Assembly: GCA_002436065.1 (NCBI GenBank)
Contig: DIXP01000035.1
Span: 52,747-116,746 of the forward strand
Length of the DNA stretch: 64,000 nucleotides
Reading direction: 5' to 3'
From: Chloroflexi bacterium UBA6077
GTDB taxonomy: Bacteria; Chloroflexota; UBA6077
Made by a program: the position numbers and the translations under genes. Of the stretch, positions 14,730-22,497 are shown piece after piece. The notes beneath the pieces were generated by a model. That model saw only the letters and a list, made by a program, of their open reading frames with translations. It was not told where the DNA came from and searched no databases. Position 1 is the first letter of the stretch. Every line of letters begins with the position of its first letter.

Positions 14730-15650
14730 ATGAAAGAGCGCGAGGGCCGAGGGCGGGTTCCTGTCAGGACTGTGGGGGAGTTGCCCCCCGCCGAGGAGCT
14801 GTGGCGGCTCACACCCAAGGCGCTACTGCGCGCACTGGGTCTGTCTGCTCGGAAGGGGCTCTCCCAGAGCTTCCTCACAGATAGCTATGTGGTGAAGGAT
14901 ATCCTCGCGGCCGCTGAACTAGCCCCCGAGGATGAGGTGCTGGAGGTGGGGCCCGGCCTCGGCGTGATGACGCGGGAACTGGTGAAGGTTGTCAGACGGG
15001 TCGTCGCGGTGGAGTTGGACCAGAAGCTGGCCGAATTGCTTCCTACCCTGGTGCCTGCCCCCGAACGGCTTGAGGTGGTGAACGCGGACATCCTGGAGTT
15101 TGACCTCGCATCGGCGTTCCCTGGACCCTACAAGGTGGTTGCCAATCTGCCCTACCACATCTCATCTCCCCTGCTGCGCAAGCTGCTGACGTCGGAGAAG
15201 AAGCCGACTCTGCTGGTGATCATGGTGCAAAAGGAGGTGGCGGAGCGAATGGTGGCGAAGCTCGGCAGCACCAGCCTCCTGTCGATCATGGTGCAGCTCT
15301 ACTCACGGGCCTCTCTGGTGAGGGAGGTGCCGGCCGCTGCCTTTTTCCCCGCGCCCCAGGTGGACTCCGCCGTCGTCAAGCTGGAGGTGTACGAGCAGTT
15401 GCCGTATGGTGTCGATGACCCCGAGGCAGTGCTCAAGGTGGTGGCGGCTGGTTTCAGTCGCCGTCGTAAGCAAATCCACAATGCCCTGTCGGACTCCCTG
15501 TGGTTCCCGCCCGGAGGCGTCTACGAGGTGCTGGAGCGGGCTGGCATAGACCCTGCCCGGCGGGCGCAAACCCTCTCGCTGGAGGAGTGGGCAACCCTGT
15601 ACCGGACCTACCAGGAGGCGCGGCGCGGCTGGCAGGAGAAGTCCGAGTGA
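14730..15650 (+). CDS. rsmA: 16S rRNA (A1518/A1519-N6)-dimethyltransferase
   Basis: A 306-residue RsmA/KsgA that dimethylates two adjacent adenines in the 3' hairpin of 16S rRNA using SAM. Visible motifs are KGLSQSFLTD, the SAM loop LEVGPGLGVMTREL and the catalytic NLPYHISSPLL. I chose ATG 14730 because the upstream open frame back to 14649 runs through the SRP terminator; GGGAGGA lies about 10 bases upstream. The N-terminus is ~30 residues longer than usual before the first motif. It overlaps ispE by 3 bases, giving the common rsmA-ispE pair. Confidence 0.95.
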   Translation: MKEREGRGRVPVRTVGELPPAEELWRLTPKALLRALGLSARKGLSQSFLTDSYVVKDILAAAELAPEDEVLEVGPGLGVMTRELVKVVRRVVAVELDQKLAELLPTLVPAPERLEVVNADILEFDLASAFPGPYKVVANLPYHISSPLLRKLLTSEKKPTLLVIMVQKEVAERMVAKLGSTSLLSIMVQLYSRASLVREVPAAAFFPAPQVDSAVVKLEVYEQLPYGVDDPEAVLKVVAAGFSRRRKQIHNALSDSLWFPPGGVYEVLERAGIDPARRAQTLSLEEWATLYRTYQEARRGWQEKSE

Positions 15651-16537
15651 GCAGGCTGCGAGTGAGGGCCCACGCAAAGATCAACCTCTCTCTGGAGGTG
15701 CTGGGCGAGCGCCCCGATGGATTCCACGAGGTCCGCAGCGTGCTGCAGTCTGTCAGCCTGGCCGACGAGTTGACGCTGGAAACCGCCGCAGAGCTTTCGC
15801 TGACGTGCGACGTTGCCCATCTGGAGGGTGACGACAACCTGGTCCTGCGGGCGGCCAGGGCGCTTCGAGGGGTGACAGGTAGGCCCCTTGGAGCCCGCAT
15901 CCGTCTCGAGAAGGGCATTCCGGAGGCCTCCGGACTTGGGGGTGCCAGCTCGGATGCTGCTTCAGCATTAGTGGGGCTGTCCCAGCTTTGGGGCCTCGAC
16001 CTGGGACTCGAGGAGCTTCGGAGGCTGGGGGCGGAACTGGGTTCCGACGTGCCCTTCTTTCTAACCGGCGGGACGGCCCTGGTACAGGGGCGCGGCGAAG
16101 AGGTTTCTCCCTTATCCGACGCGCCGCCGGTCTGGCTGGTTCTTCTGGCCCCCTCCCACGGCGTCGCTAACAAGACTGCTACTCTGTATCGACTGCTCGG
16201 CCCCGAAAGCTGGTCCTCCGGCGAGAGGACGGAGAGGTTGGTTCGGGCCATTTGCGATGGCGAGCGGGTGGGCGAGAGTCTCCTCGGGAACAGCTTTGAG
16301 GCAGTGGCCGACGAAGCCTTCACCGGCATGGCCTCCTTTCGGGACGCTCTGCTGCGCGCTGGCGCCGGGACCGTTCATCTATCGGGCGCTGGCCCCACGC
16401 TCTATTCCATCTTCCGCGACGAACGAACTGCCAGGGAAGTGGCGGCCCGATTGGTGAAGGAAGGCCAACAGCCGCTGCCGGCCCATACAGTGGCGGCTGC
16501 GGAGAGCAGGCCTCGGCCGATGGCTTGGAGTGAGTAG
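15647..16537 (+). CDS. ispE: 4-diphosphocytidyl-2-C-methyl-D-erythritol kinase
   Basis: A 296-residue GHMP-family kinase of the MEP isoprenoid pathway that phosphorylates CDP-methylerythritol. It begins VRAHAKINLSLEVLG, carries the ATP-binding glycine motif PEASGLGGASSDAASAL and ends with the SGAGPTLYSIF motif. The GTG at 15647 overlaps the rsmA stop (GTGA) and has AGGAGA 7 bases upstream. The pathway supplies the polyprenyl carriers that the EPS locus downstream needs, though linkage to that locus is probably incidental. Confidence 0.95.
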   Translation: MSRLRVRAHAKINLSLEVLGERPDGFHEVRSVLQSVSLADELTLETAAELSLTCDVAHLEGDDNLVLRAARALRGVTGRPLGARIRLEKGIPEASGLGGASSDAASALVGLSQLWGLDLGLEELRRLGAELGSDVPFFLTGGTALVQGRGEEVSPLSDAPPVWLVLLAPSHGVANKTATLYRLLGPESWSSGERTERLVRAICDGERVGESLLGNSFEAVADEAFTGMASFRDALLRAGAGTVHLSGAGPTLYSIFRDERTAREVAARLVKEGQQPLPAHTVAAAESRPRPMAWSE

Positions 16538-16584
16538 CCGGTAGCCCCGCAGCCTGGTCCCCACGAACAGATGATTCTCCTCAC

Positions 16585-16613
16585 TTTACACGGCTCCTGC
16601 GTCGGGCTATGCT
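16585..16613 (+). promoter_or_regulatory. Promoter of the Yip1-like gene
   Basis: -35 TTTACA (16585-16590), 17-bp spacer, -10 TATGCT (16608-16613). The expected start is near 16620, about 110 nt before the ATG. Confidence 0.55.
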
Positions 16614-16728
16614 GTCTAAGCTTCATTATCGAAGAAGGTGCTTCCGTTGGTGATGCACCCGGTTTCTCCAGTGGGGTTGCGGTGAGCGCTTGCCACCGAC
16701 ATCGAATACCAAGATGGGAGGAATCATC

Positions 16729-17265
16729 ATGCCTTTCGACCGGATGATCAAGGCGGCAATGCTGGATGCCAGCGTCTACGAGGAGCTGGAGCGCGACACC
16801 AGTGCTACAACACAGGCTTTCATGGTGGTGCTGCTAGTCAGCTTCATCTCCGGCCTCGGAGCCGCCATAGCCAGGCTCGGGAATCCCAGCCAGGCTGTCT
16901 TTGGCCTGATCGGGGCCGTAGTGGCGGGGGTAGTGGGTTGGATAGTCTGGTCATACGTCACCTACTTCGTCGGGACCAAGGCATTCAATGGCACGGCTAC
17001 CCCAGGCGAGTTGCTGAGGACTATCGGGTTCGCGTTCACCCCAAACGCGCTTGGTTTCTTCTCGTTCATTCCGTGCCTGGGGTGGCTGGTTGCTCTGGCT
17101 GGTTCCATTTGGAGTCTGGTTGCCGCCGTGGTCGCAGTTCGACAGGCTTTGGACTTCGACACGGGCAAGGCTGTCCTGACCGTCATCATCGGCTGGGTGG
17201 CGTTGTTGTTGGTGACGGTAGTACTTTCGTTAATCGGTCTTGGTTTCTTCATAGTGGCACCGTAG
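16729..17265 (+). CDS. Yip1-domain integral membrane protein
   Basis: A 178-residue membrane protein of the Yip1 type. It has an N-terminal cytoplasmic segment (MPFDRMIKAAMLDASVYEEL) and then about five hydrophobic helices (near residues 30-50, 55-80, 100-125, 125-145 and 150-175). The role of bacterial Yip1-domain proteins is poorly defined. The ATG at 16729 follows GGGAGGA at 6 bases; upstream in-frame codons lack a ribosome site. Monocistronic by appearance. Confidence 0.75.
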   Translation: MPFDRMIKAAMLDASVYEELERDTSATTQAFMVVLLVSFISGLGAAIARLGNPSQAVFGLIGAVVAGVVGWIVWSYVTYFVGTKAFNGTATPGELLRTIGFAFTPNALGFFSFIPCLGWLVALAGSIWSLVAAVVAVRQALDFDTGKAVLTVIIGWVALLLVTVVLSLIGLGFFIVAP

Positions 17266-17325
17266 TGGCGTACCTTCCCCCCGTGCGGTCTTAGACCGCA
17301 GGCTACGCGAATGAAGCCTGCTTAC

Positions 17326-17387
17326 GTGCCAGCCCCATTGCCAGAGCGCCGGCGTAACCGCCGGCGCTCTGGCAATGGGGCTGGCAC
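17326..17387. repeat. Perfect 29-bp inverted repeat with 4-nt loop
   Basis: Arms 17326-17354 and 17359-17387 are exact reverse complements around TAAC. A smaller palindrome (GCGGTCT/AGACCGC) lies at 17285-17299. No T-run follows the long hairpin, so it looks more like a REP/MITE-type element than a plain terminator, though it would block read-through. It sits at the border between the housekeeping genes and the EPS locus. Confidence 0.75.
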
Positions 17388-17520
17388 CTCTCCTGCGTTG
17401 TCATGGTCCCTGCCGCTTAGCGTGGCGGCAGGTTAAGAGCCGATGACAAAGCTACCGACCGTCGTCGACCCTCACAGCCTATCCGTGGTCAGGGCGGTTG
17501 GACCCTCTGGGAGTACGAAG

Positions 17521-18525
17521 ATGAGGAGAGGTTTGCGCGAGTCCTTTCTCGCCGTTTCCACGGTTGTCTTCATTGGACTGTTGGTGGCGCTGGCCCTGTC
17601 AGTGGGCCCGGCCCACGCCCTTACCCCAGATGAGCGGTTGGCAAGCACCACAGCAACAGAAGTGAACGATCCCGGGGTGGTGAGTGTTCTCGCTTCCGTC
17701 CCAACGACGAACAGCGCCGCTCCGGGTGGAGCGGCGAGCGAAAGGCCGACCCGTCAGGGTGGGTCGGTGCTGAGCGACCATCTGCTGGTCACCTGGTACG
17801 GAAACCCGAGGACAGGCTTGATGGGAGTGCTGGGTCAGTACGATGGAGCGGACCTGGCTGCCAGGCTCCAGCGCCAGGCCGACGCCTACCAGCCCTACAC
17901 CGACAAGACCGTCCTCCCCGCCTATGAATTGATAGCGATAGTGGCTATGGACAACCCAGGCGATGACGGGAAGTGGCGAAGGCAGGAGACGCCTGAGGTC
18001 ATCGACGCCATGCTTGCCGAGGCGCGGGCCAATGGATTCAAGTTGATCCTGGACGTACAGGTTGGGCACAGCAAGGCGTCGGAGGAACTGGAGTACTTGC
18101 GGCCATGGCTGGAGCAGCCTGACGTCTACCTGGCTCTGGACCCCGAATTTGATATGTGGGAGGGGCAGGTTCCGGGCGTCGAGATTGGTCACACCGTCTC
18201 CGGAGACGTGAACTACGCCCTCGGTTTCCTGGATAGGATCATCAACGAGAACGGACTCCCGCCTAAAGTGCTGATCGTTCATCAGTTCACGGAGAATATG
18301 CTTCCCGACAAGGGGAACATCGGTGGTAGCTCCGTCGTGGATGTCGTGCTGGACATGGACGGTTTTGGCGCCCAGTGGTTGAAGAACGACACCTGGAACA
18401 TGGTGATGGCGCAGCCGTTGGAATTCTCAGGGATCAAGCTGTTCTACGATCAGGATCCGGGCATGTTCACTCCGGAAGAGGTGATGGCGTTGCAGCCTAC
18501 TCCCTCGGTGGTTATCTACCAGTAA
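17521..18525 (+). CDS. Secreted protein of unknown function, possible TIM barrel
   Basis: A 334-residue protein with a clear signal peptide (MRRGLRESFL then a hydrophobic run to GPAHA). After a low-complexity Ser/Thr segment, the mature part (~90-334) alternates predicted strands and helices. It has acidic clusters at strand ends (LALDPEFDMW, VVLDMDGF), which suggests a barrel-type hydrolase fold; I do not recognise the family. I chose ATG 17521 with GGGAG 6 bases upstream; the frame is open to 17443. It lies at the edge of the EPS locus, and two hairpins isolate it. Confidence 0.65.
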   Translation: MRRGLRESFLAVSTVVFIGLLVALALSVGPAHALTPDERLASTTATEVNDPGVVSVLASVPTTNSAAPGGAASERPTRQGGSVLSDHLLVTWYGNPRTGLMGVLGQYDGADLAARLQRQADAYQPYTDKTVLPAYELIAIVAMDNPGDDGKWRRQETPEVIDAMLAEARANGFKLILDVQVGHSKASEELEYLRPWLEQPDVYLALDPEFDMWEGQVPGVEIGHTVSGDVNYALGFLDRIINENGLPPKVLIVHQFTENMLPDKGNIGGSSVVDVVLDMDGFGAQWLKNDTWNMVMAQPLEFSGIKLFYDQDPGMFTPEEVMALQPTPSVVIYQ

Positions 18526-18557
18526 GGAGCTATCAGCTGTCGGCCATCAGCTCTTGC

Positions 18558-18582
18558 AGGCGGCCGGCGTCGCCGGCCGCCT
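18558..18582 (+). terminator. GC-rich hairpin after the secreted unknown gene
   Basis: Perfect 12-bp inverted repeat (18558-18569 and 18571-18582) with a 1-base centre, followed by CTTGCTG. It lies 33 nt after the stop. Likely a terminator-like hairpin, without a strong T-run. Confidence 0.5.
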
Positions 18583-18676
18583 CTTGCTGCAAGTGACCTA
18601 GCAAGTTGCTCATCATCGACTGCAGGCTGACTGCTGACCGCCCTCCTGGCTGTTCTGTAACTGCTGCTGCCCGCCC

Positions 18677-18710
18677 CTTTCATCCCCCATTCAGCCCCCG
18701 TGCAGATACT
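18677..18710 (+). promoter_or_regulatory. Pho-box-like activator site and -10 (site A)
   Basis: Two 7-mers spaced 11 bp apart, CTTTCAT (18677) and CATTCAG (18688). The TTCA cores are at 18679 and 18690, then come 11 bases and the -10 box GATACT (18705-18710). There is no -35 box. The expected start is near 18717, about 94 nt before the phosphoribosyltransferase ATG. Member of a five-site set found at EPS promoters in this window. Confidence 0.7.
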
Positions 18711-18810
18711 ACGATCGGTGATAGCTGCTGGCTCGGCCAATCTCAATGATTTGGTGGGCGCTGGGCAGCAGGCGTGATCAAGCCGTGGGGGTACTGCATT
18801 GGAGATCACG

Positions 18811-19707
18811 ATGGGCTCTCGGACCTCTGGACACAGCCTGGTAGCCAATATAGTGGCGGGCATGCGACCCAAGCAGTGGGTGAAAAACCTCGTCCTATTT
18901 GCCGGGCTCGTGTTTGCCGGGCGGATGTTCGATGTGGAGCTGGTAGCCAGGGTGATGGTGGCCACGTTCCTCTTCTGTATGGTGTCTGGGGCCGTCTACT
19001 TGATAAACGACATCAAGGACGCTGAGAAGGACCGGCTTCATCCCAAGAAGCGCCTGCGGCCGATCGCGTCGGGAAGCCTGAAGATGGGTCACGCGAAGGG
19101 GGCCACGGCTCTGATCGTGGCGACTGCACTCCCCGCTAGCTGGCTGCTGAGCCCCGCCTTTGGCGCCCTCACCACGGTCTATCTGCTGCTGATGCTAGCC
19201 TATAGCTTCGGTTTGAAGGATCTGGTCATCCTCGACGTGCTGATTATAGCCGCTGGCTTCGTCTTGCGTGCCGTCGCAGGCAGCGTCTTAGTCGGGGTAC
19301 CTATCTCGCCCTGGCTTTACGTCTGCACCAGCTTGCTGGCCCTGTTCCTTGGCTTCGGCAAGCGCAGGCAGGAACTGGTGTTGCTGGACAAGGGGGCTTC
19401 CAGCCATCGCAAGATTCTGGAGGAGTACAGCGCGTCCTTGCTGGACCAGTTGATGGCCACGGTATCCACCTCGACGATAATCGCTTACTCGCTGTATACC
19501 TTCTTCTCCGAGACATCCCATCGCGCCCCCTACATGATGCTGACGATACCCTTTGTGGTGTATGCAATCTTCCGGTATCTCTACCTCGTGGACCGAAGGG
19601 GAGAAGGGGGTAGTCCAGAAGAGGTGTTGTTGAAGGATCGCCCGCTGCTGGGAACCATCCTCGTGTGGGGGGTCGCCGTGGTCGTGGTGCTGTATGGAAT
19701 GGTGTGA
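18811..19707 (+). CDS. Polyprenyl-phosphate phosphoribosyltransferase (DPPR synthase-like, UbiA family)
   Basis: A 298-residue membrane prenyltransferase that would transfer 5-phosphoribose from PRPP to polyprenyl phosphate, as decaprenyl-phosphate phosphoribosyltransferase does for arabinan precursors. Visible features are RPKQWVKNLVLFAG, the Asp-rich NDIKDAEKDRLHPKKRLRPI and about eight membrane helices. I chose ATG 18811 with GGAG at 6 bases; TTG 18799 is also in frame. GtrA follows, the same pairing seen for arabinan precursor genes in actinobacteria. Epimerase genes (DprE1/DprE2 type) are not in the window, so the final sugar is unknown. Confidence 0.83.
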   Translation: MGSRTSGHSLVANIVAGMRPKQWVKNLVLFAGLVFAGRMFDVELVARVMVATFLFCMVSGAVYLINDIKDAEKDRLHPKKRLRPIASGSLKMGHAKGATALIVATALPASWLLSPAFGALTTVYLLLMLAYSFGLKDLVILDVLIIAAGFVLRAVAGSVLVGVPISPWLYVCTSLLALFLGFGKRRQELVLLDKGASSHRKILEEYSASLLDQLMATVSTSTIIAYSLYTFFSETSHRAPYMMLTIPFVVYAIFRYLYLVDRRGEGGSPEEVLLKDRPLLGTILVWGVAVVVVLYGMV

Positions 19708-19788
19708 GGTTGTCTAGTGATACCTGTTCGGTACACGGACGCCGAAGGGGTACGACGGATCCGGACCCGAGATATGGGAGATGGCTTG

Positions 19789-20220
19789 ATGTGCTCCTTG
19801 TGGAAGCTGCGATGCGCCCTGGAGCATCGCCACCTTCGGCGGTTGGTCCGCTTTGGCCTCGTGGGACTGAGCGGGGTGTTCGTGAACATGGGGTTTTTAT
19901 GGTTGCTGACGGAGGTGATGGGTTTTTACTACATCCTGTCGAGTCTGGTGGCGGTCGAACTGTCGATCATCAGCAATTTCCTGCTGAACAATGCCTGGAC
20001 CTTTCGCGACCGTAGCCTGGGGGTGGTCAGGCTCACAGCGCTCGCTCGGTACAACCTGGTCTGCGCTGGAGCCATCGTTGGAAGCACGACTATCCTGTAC
20101 CTGCTGACGACGCATATGGGCGCCCACTATCTGGTAGCCAATCTAATTGCCATAACCGTGACGTCTCTCTGGAACTTCGCTGCCAACGCCGCCTGGACCT
20201 GGCGGAAGGGGCAAAGCTAG
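19789..20220 (+). CDS. GtrA-family membrane protein
   Basis: A 143-residue, four-helix GtrA-like protein. It begins its family region RLVRFGLVGLSGVFVNMGFL, has a conserved second helix motif (SIISNFLLNNAWTF) and ends with LWNFAANAAWTWR. GtrA proteins are thought to flip or present polyprenyl-phosphate-linked sugars. The ATG at 19789 has GGGAG 8 bases upstream; a GTG at 19717, 9 bp after the upstream stop, is an alternative. Its position between the phosphoribosyltransferase and Ugd suggests it handles that lipid-linked pentose. Confidence 0.85.
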   Translation: MCSLWKLRCALEHRHLRRLVRFGLVGLSGVFVNMGFLWLLTEVMGFYYILSSLVAVELSIISNFLLNNAWTFRDRSLGVVRLTALARYNLVCAGAIVGSTTILYLLTTHMGAHYLVANLIAITVTSLWNFAANAAWTWRKGQS

Positions 20221-20353
20221 GTGCAGCGCACGCACTGACACATCTGTAATAGCTGGCTCTTGCTGGTTTTCACCAGCCTATCATGCACAAGCTCTACGTT
20301 CTTTAGGCGCGGCTGAGTGGCCGCGCGGAATGGGGAGGTCAGGAAGTCTATCG

Positions 20354-21721
20354 ATGAGCAGAGTCTGCGTAATCGGCACCGGCTACGTTGGCCTGGTAAC
20401 CGGGACTTGCTTCGCGGAGTTGGGCCACCGTGTCATCTGCGTGGATATCGATAGTGTGAAGATCGAGCGGCTCAAGCGCGGGGTGGTTCCCATCTTCGAG
20501 CCAGGGCTGGAGGAGTTGGTCATCGGCAACTCCGCCTCCGGGCGGCTGGGCTTCACCACCAGTTACGAGGAGGGGGTGTCAGGCGCGGAGTTCGTGTTCA
20601 TCACTGTGGGTACCCCTCCGGACCAGGACGGGTCGGCTGACCTTCGGCAGGTGAAGCTGGTGGCGACTCAGATAGCGAAGAGCCTGCAGGGCTATGCCGT
20701 CATCGTGAACAAGAGCACGGTGCCGGTGGGCACGGCAGAATGGATAGCCAGGTATGTCAAGGAGAGCATGGAGTCCTCCATACCCTTCGCCGTGGCCTCC
20801 AACCCAGAGTTCCTGCGGGAGGGGACCGCTGTCTCCGATTTCCTCTCGCCCTCCAGAGTGGTTGTGGGGAGCACCAGTAGGCAGGCGGCCGAAGCAGTAG
20901 CCGCGCTGTATGCGCCGCTGCGATGCCCAACTGTGATAACCGACCCTCGAACCTCGGAGATGATCAAGTACGCCTCCAACGCCTTCCTTGCCACGAAGAT
21001 CTCGTTCATAAACGAGATGGCCCACATCTGCGAGACGGTAGGGGCCGACGTGTGCGAGGTGTCCATGGGCATGGGATTAGATGCCCGAATCGGACGCTCG
21101 TTCTTGGATGCGGGACTTGGCTACGGGGGATCCTGTTTTCCCAAGGATGTGCGTGCCCTGGCCCAACTGGCTGAGGGCAATGGCTTCCACCCGCAATTGC
21201 TGCACAGCGTAATGGCGATCAACCGCGACCAGAGCGTCCTGGTGATCAAGAAGCTGGAGGCGGTGCTTCACTCGTTGGAAGGCCGTACGGTCGGCGTCTT
21301 GGGGCTGGCCTTCAAGCCAAACACCGATGACACGCGGGAAGCCCCTGCCCTGGCTATGATCGCGAGGCTGTGCTCTCATGGGGCGCTAGTACGGGCCTAT
21401 GATCCGGTTGCCATGGATAATGCCCGAAGGGTCATCCCGGAGCAGGTGAAGCTATGCGCCGACCCTTACGAGGTGGCGGTTGACAGCGACGCGCTGATCA
21501 TTGCGACGGAGTGGGACGGGTTCAAGCGGTTGGACTTCGGCCGCATCCACTCGTCCATGAGCTTCCCACTGTTGGTGGACGGACGAAACATGCTGGACCC
21601 CGTGAGGATGGAGGCCATTGGTTTCAGCTATTCAGGGATCGGCAGAGGTACCCATCCGGCCCCCATGGAGCGAAAGAACGGCAACGGAACGATCAAAGAG
21701 TCGGCGCTATCGAAGGCCTGA
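20354..21721 (+). CDS. ugd: UDP-glucose 6-dehydrogenase
   Basis: A 455-residue NAD-dependent enzyme that oxidises UDP-glucose to UDP-glucuronate in the cytoplasm. It has an N-terminal Rossmann motif (VIGTGYVGLVTGTCF), a central dimerisation helix with the catalytic C261 in GGSCFPKDVRAL, and a C-terminal UDP-binding domain (LGLAFKPNTDDTREAPA). I chose ATG 20354 with AGGAAG 7 bases upstream. Its product implies glucuronic acid or a derived sugar in the EPS, probably giving a charged polymer. The GalU partner is at 34-900. Confidence 0.95.
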   Translation: MSRVCVIGTGYVGLVTGTCFAELGHRVICVDIDSVKIERLKRGVVPIFEPGLEELVIGNSASGRLGFTTSYEEGVSGAEFVFITVGTPPDQDGSADLRQVKLVATQIAKSLQGYAVIVNKSTVPVGTAEWIARYVKESMESSIPFAVASNPEFLREGTAVSDFLSPSRVVVGSTSRQAAEAVAALYAPLRCPTVITDPRTSEMIKYASNAFLATKISFINEMAHICETVGADVCEVSMGMGLDARIGRSFLDAGLGYGGSCFPKDVRALAQLAEGNGFHPQLLHSVMAINRDQSVLVIKKLEAVLHSLEGRTVGVLGLAFKPNTDDTREAPALAMIARLCSHGALVRAYDPVAMDNARRVIPEQVKLCADPYEVAVDSDALIIATEWDGFKRLDFGRIHSSMSFPLLVDGRNMLDPVRMEAIGFSYSGIGRGTHPAPMERKNGNGTIKESALSKA

Positions 21722-21777
21722 GGTCGTCTTGCCGAGTGTGTTGGCGACCTGGCCCTGGGCGCGAAGGAAGAGAACAC

Positions 21778-22497
21778 ATGAGCAACGGTCGAACCAAGGC
21801 GCGAGTGCTGGTGGTTGACGACAACTTGCAGAGCCTGAAGATGCTGCGTTTTCTACTGGAGGATGAGGGGTACGAGGTACTGATCGGCTCCAGCGCCGAC
21901 GCCGCCTGCGAGCTGCTGGAGAACCCGCCCAGCCCGATTCACTTGATGCTTCTGGACGTCATGATGCCCCAAGTGGACGGTTTCGACCTTTGTGCCCGGA
22001 TTCGAAGGCAGGGGGAGGGGGTGCCGATCATCTTTCTCTCAGCGAGGAGCGAACCTGCCGATCGTGCTGAGGGGCTGCGCATGGGGGCTGACGACTACGT
22101 GGTGAAGCCCTTTGACCCTGGAGAGTTGCTTGCGCGCATCGCAGCGGTGCTGCGGCGCAGCCGCACCGTGACATCGGTGTCCGACGCAGCTCCGCTTCTT
22201 CGACTGGGCGAAGTGGAGTTGGATCCCGGGCGGCTGAAAGTGAAGGTTGCCGCGGATCGCCAGGCGGACTTGACTCCCACCGAGACGAAGCTACTTCATT
22301 GCCTGATGAGAAACTCCGGCAGGGTGCTGACGCGGGATGTGTTGATCAACCAGGTATGGGACTACGACTACGACGGCAACAACAACACCGTAGACGTATA
22401 TATCCGTCGGCTCCGCCAGAAGGTAGAACCTGATCCGAACGACCCCAAGTACATTCGCACTGTCAGGGGAGTGGGGTACGTTTTCCAGGCAGAGTAG
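21778..22497 (+). CDS. PhoB/OmpR-family response regulator
   Basis: A 239-residue regulator. Receiver domain (~10-125) with acidic pocket VVDDN, phospho-acceptor D60 in LLDVMMP and the K in VVKPF; C-terminal winged-helix domain (~145-237) with VDVYIRRLRQKV and the wing GVGYVF. The ATG at 21778 follows GAAGGAAGAG; the frame is open far upstream inside ugd, but nothing there is receiver-like. Its stop abuts the kinase ATG, so they form a two-component pair. It is a candidate to bind the 11-bp direct repeats at EPS promoters, including site A, which drives its own unit. Confidence 0.93.
   Translation: MSNGRTKARVLVVDDNLQSLKMLRFLLEDEGYEVLIGSSADAACELLENPPSPIHLMLLDVMMPQVDGFDLCARIRRQGEGVPIIFLSARSEPADRAEGLRMGADDYVVKPFDPGELLARIAAVLRRSRTVTSVSDAAPLLRLGEVELDPGRLKVKVAADRQADLTPTETKLLHCLMRNSGRVLTRDVLINQVWDYDYDGNNNTVDVYIRRLRQKVEPDPNDPKYIRTVRGVGYVFQAE

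Noticed and set aside
15454..16329. 291-codon open frame antisense to rsmA/ispE
   Set aside because: Ser/Arg/Pro-rich shadow translation; the sense genes are well identified.
20221..20353. Possible sixth Pho-box-like site upstream of ugd (TTCA near 20269)
   Set aside because: No second half-site at 11 bp and no -10 box at the right distance; a GCTGG/CCAGC hairpin explains the sequence better.
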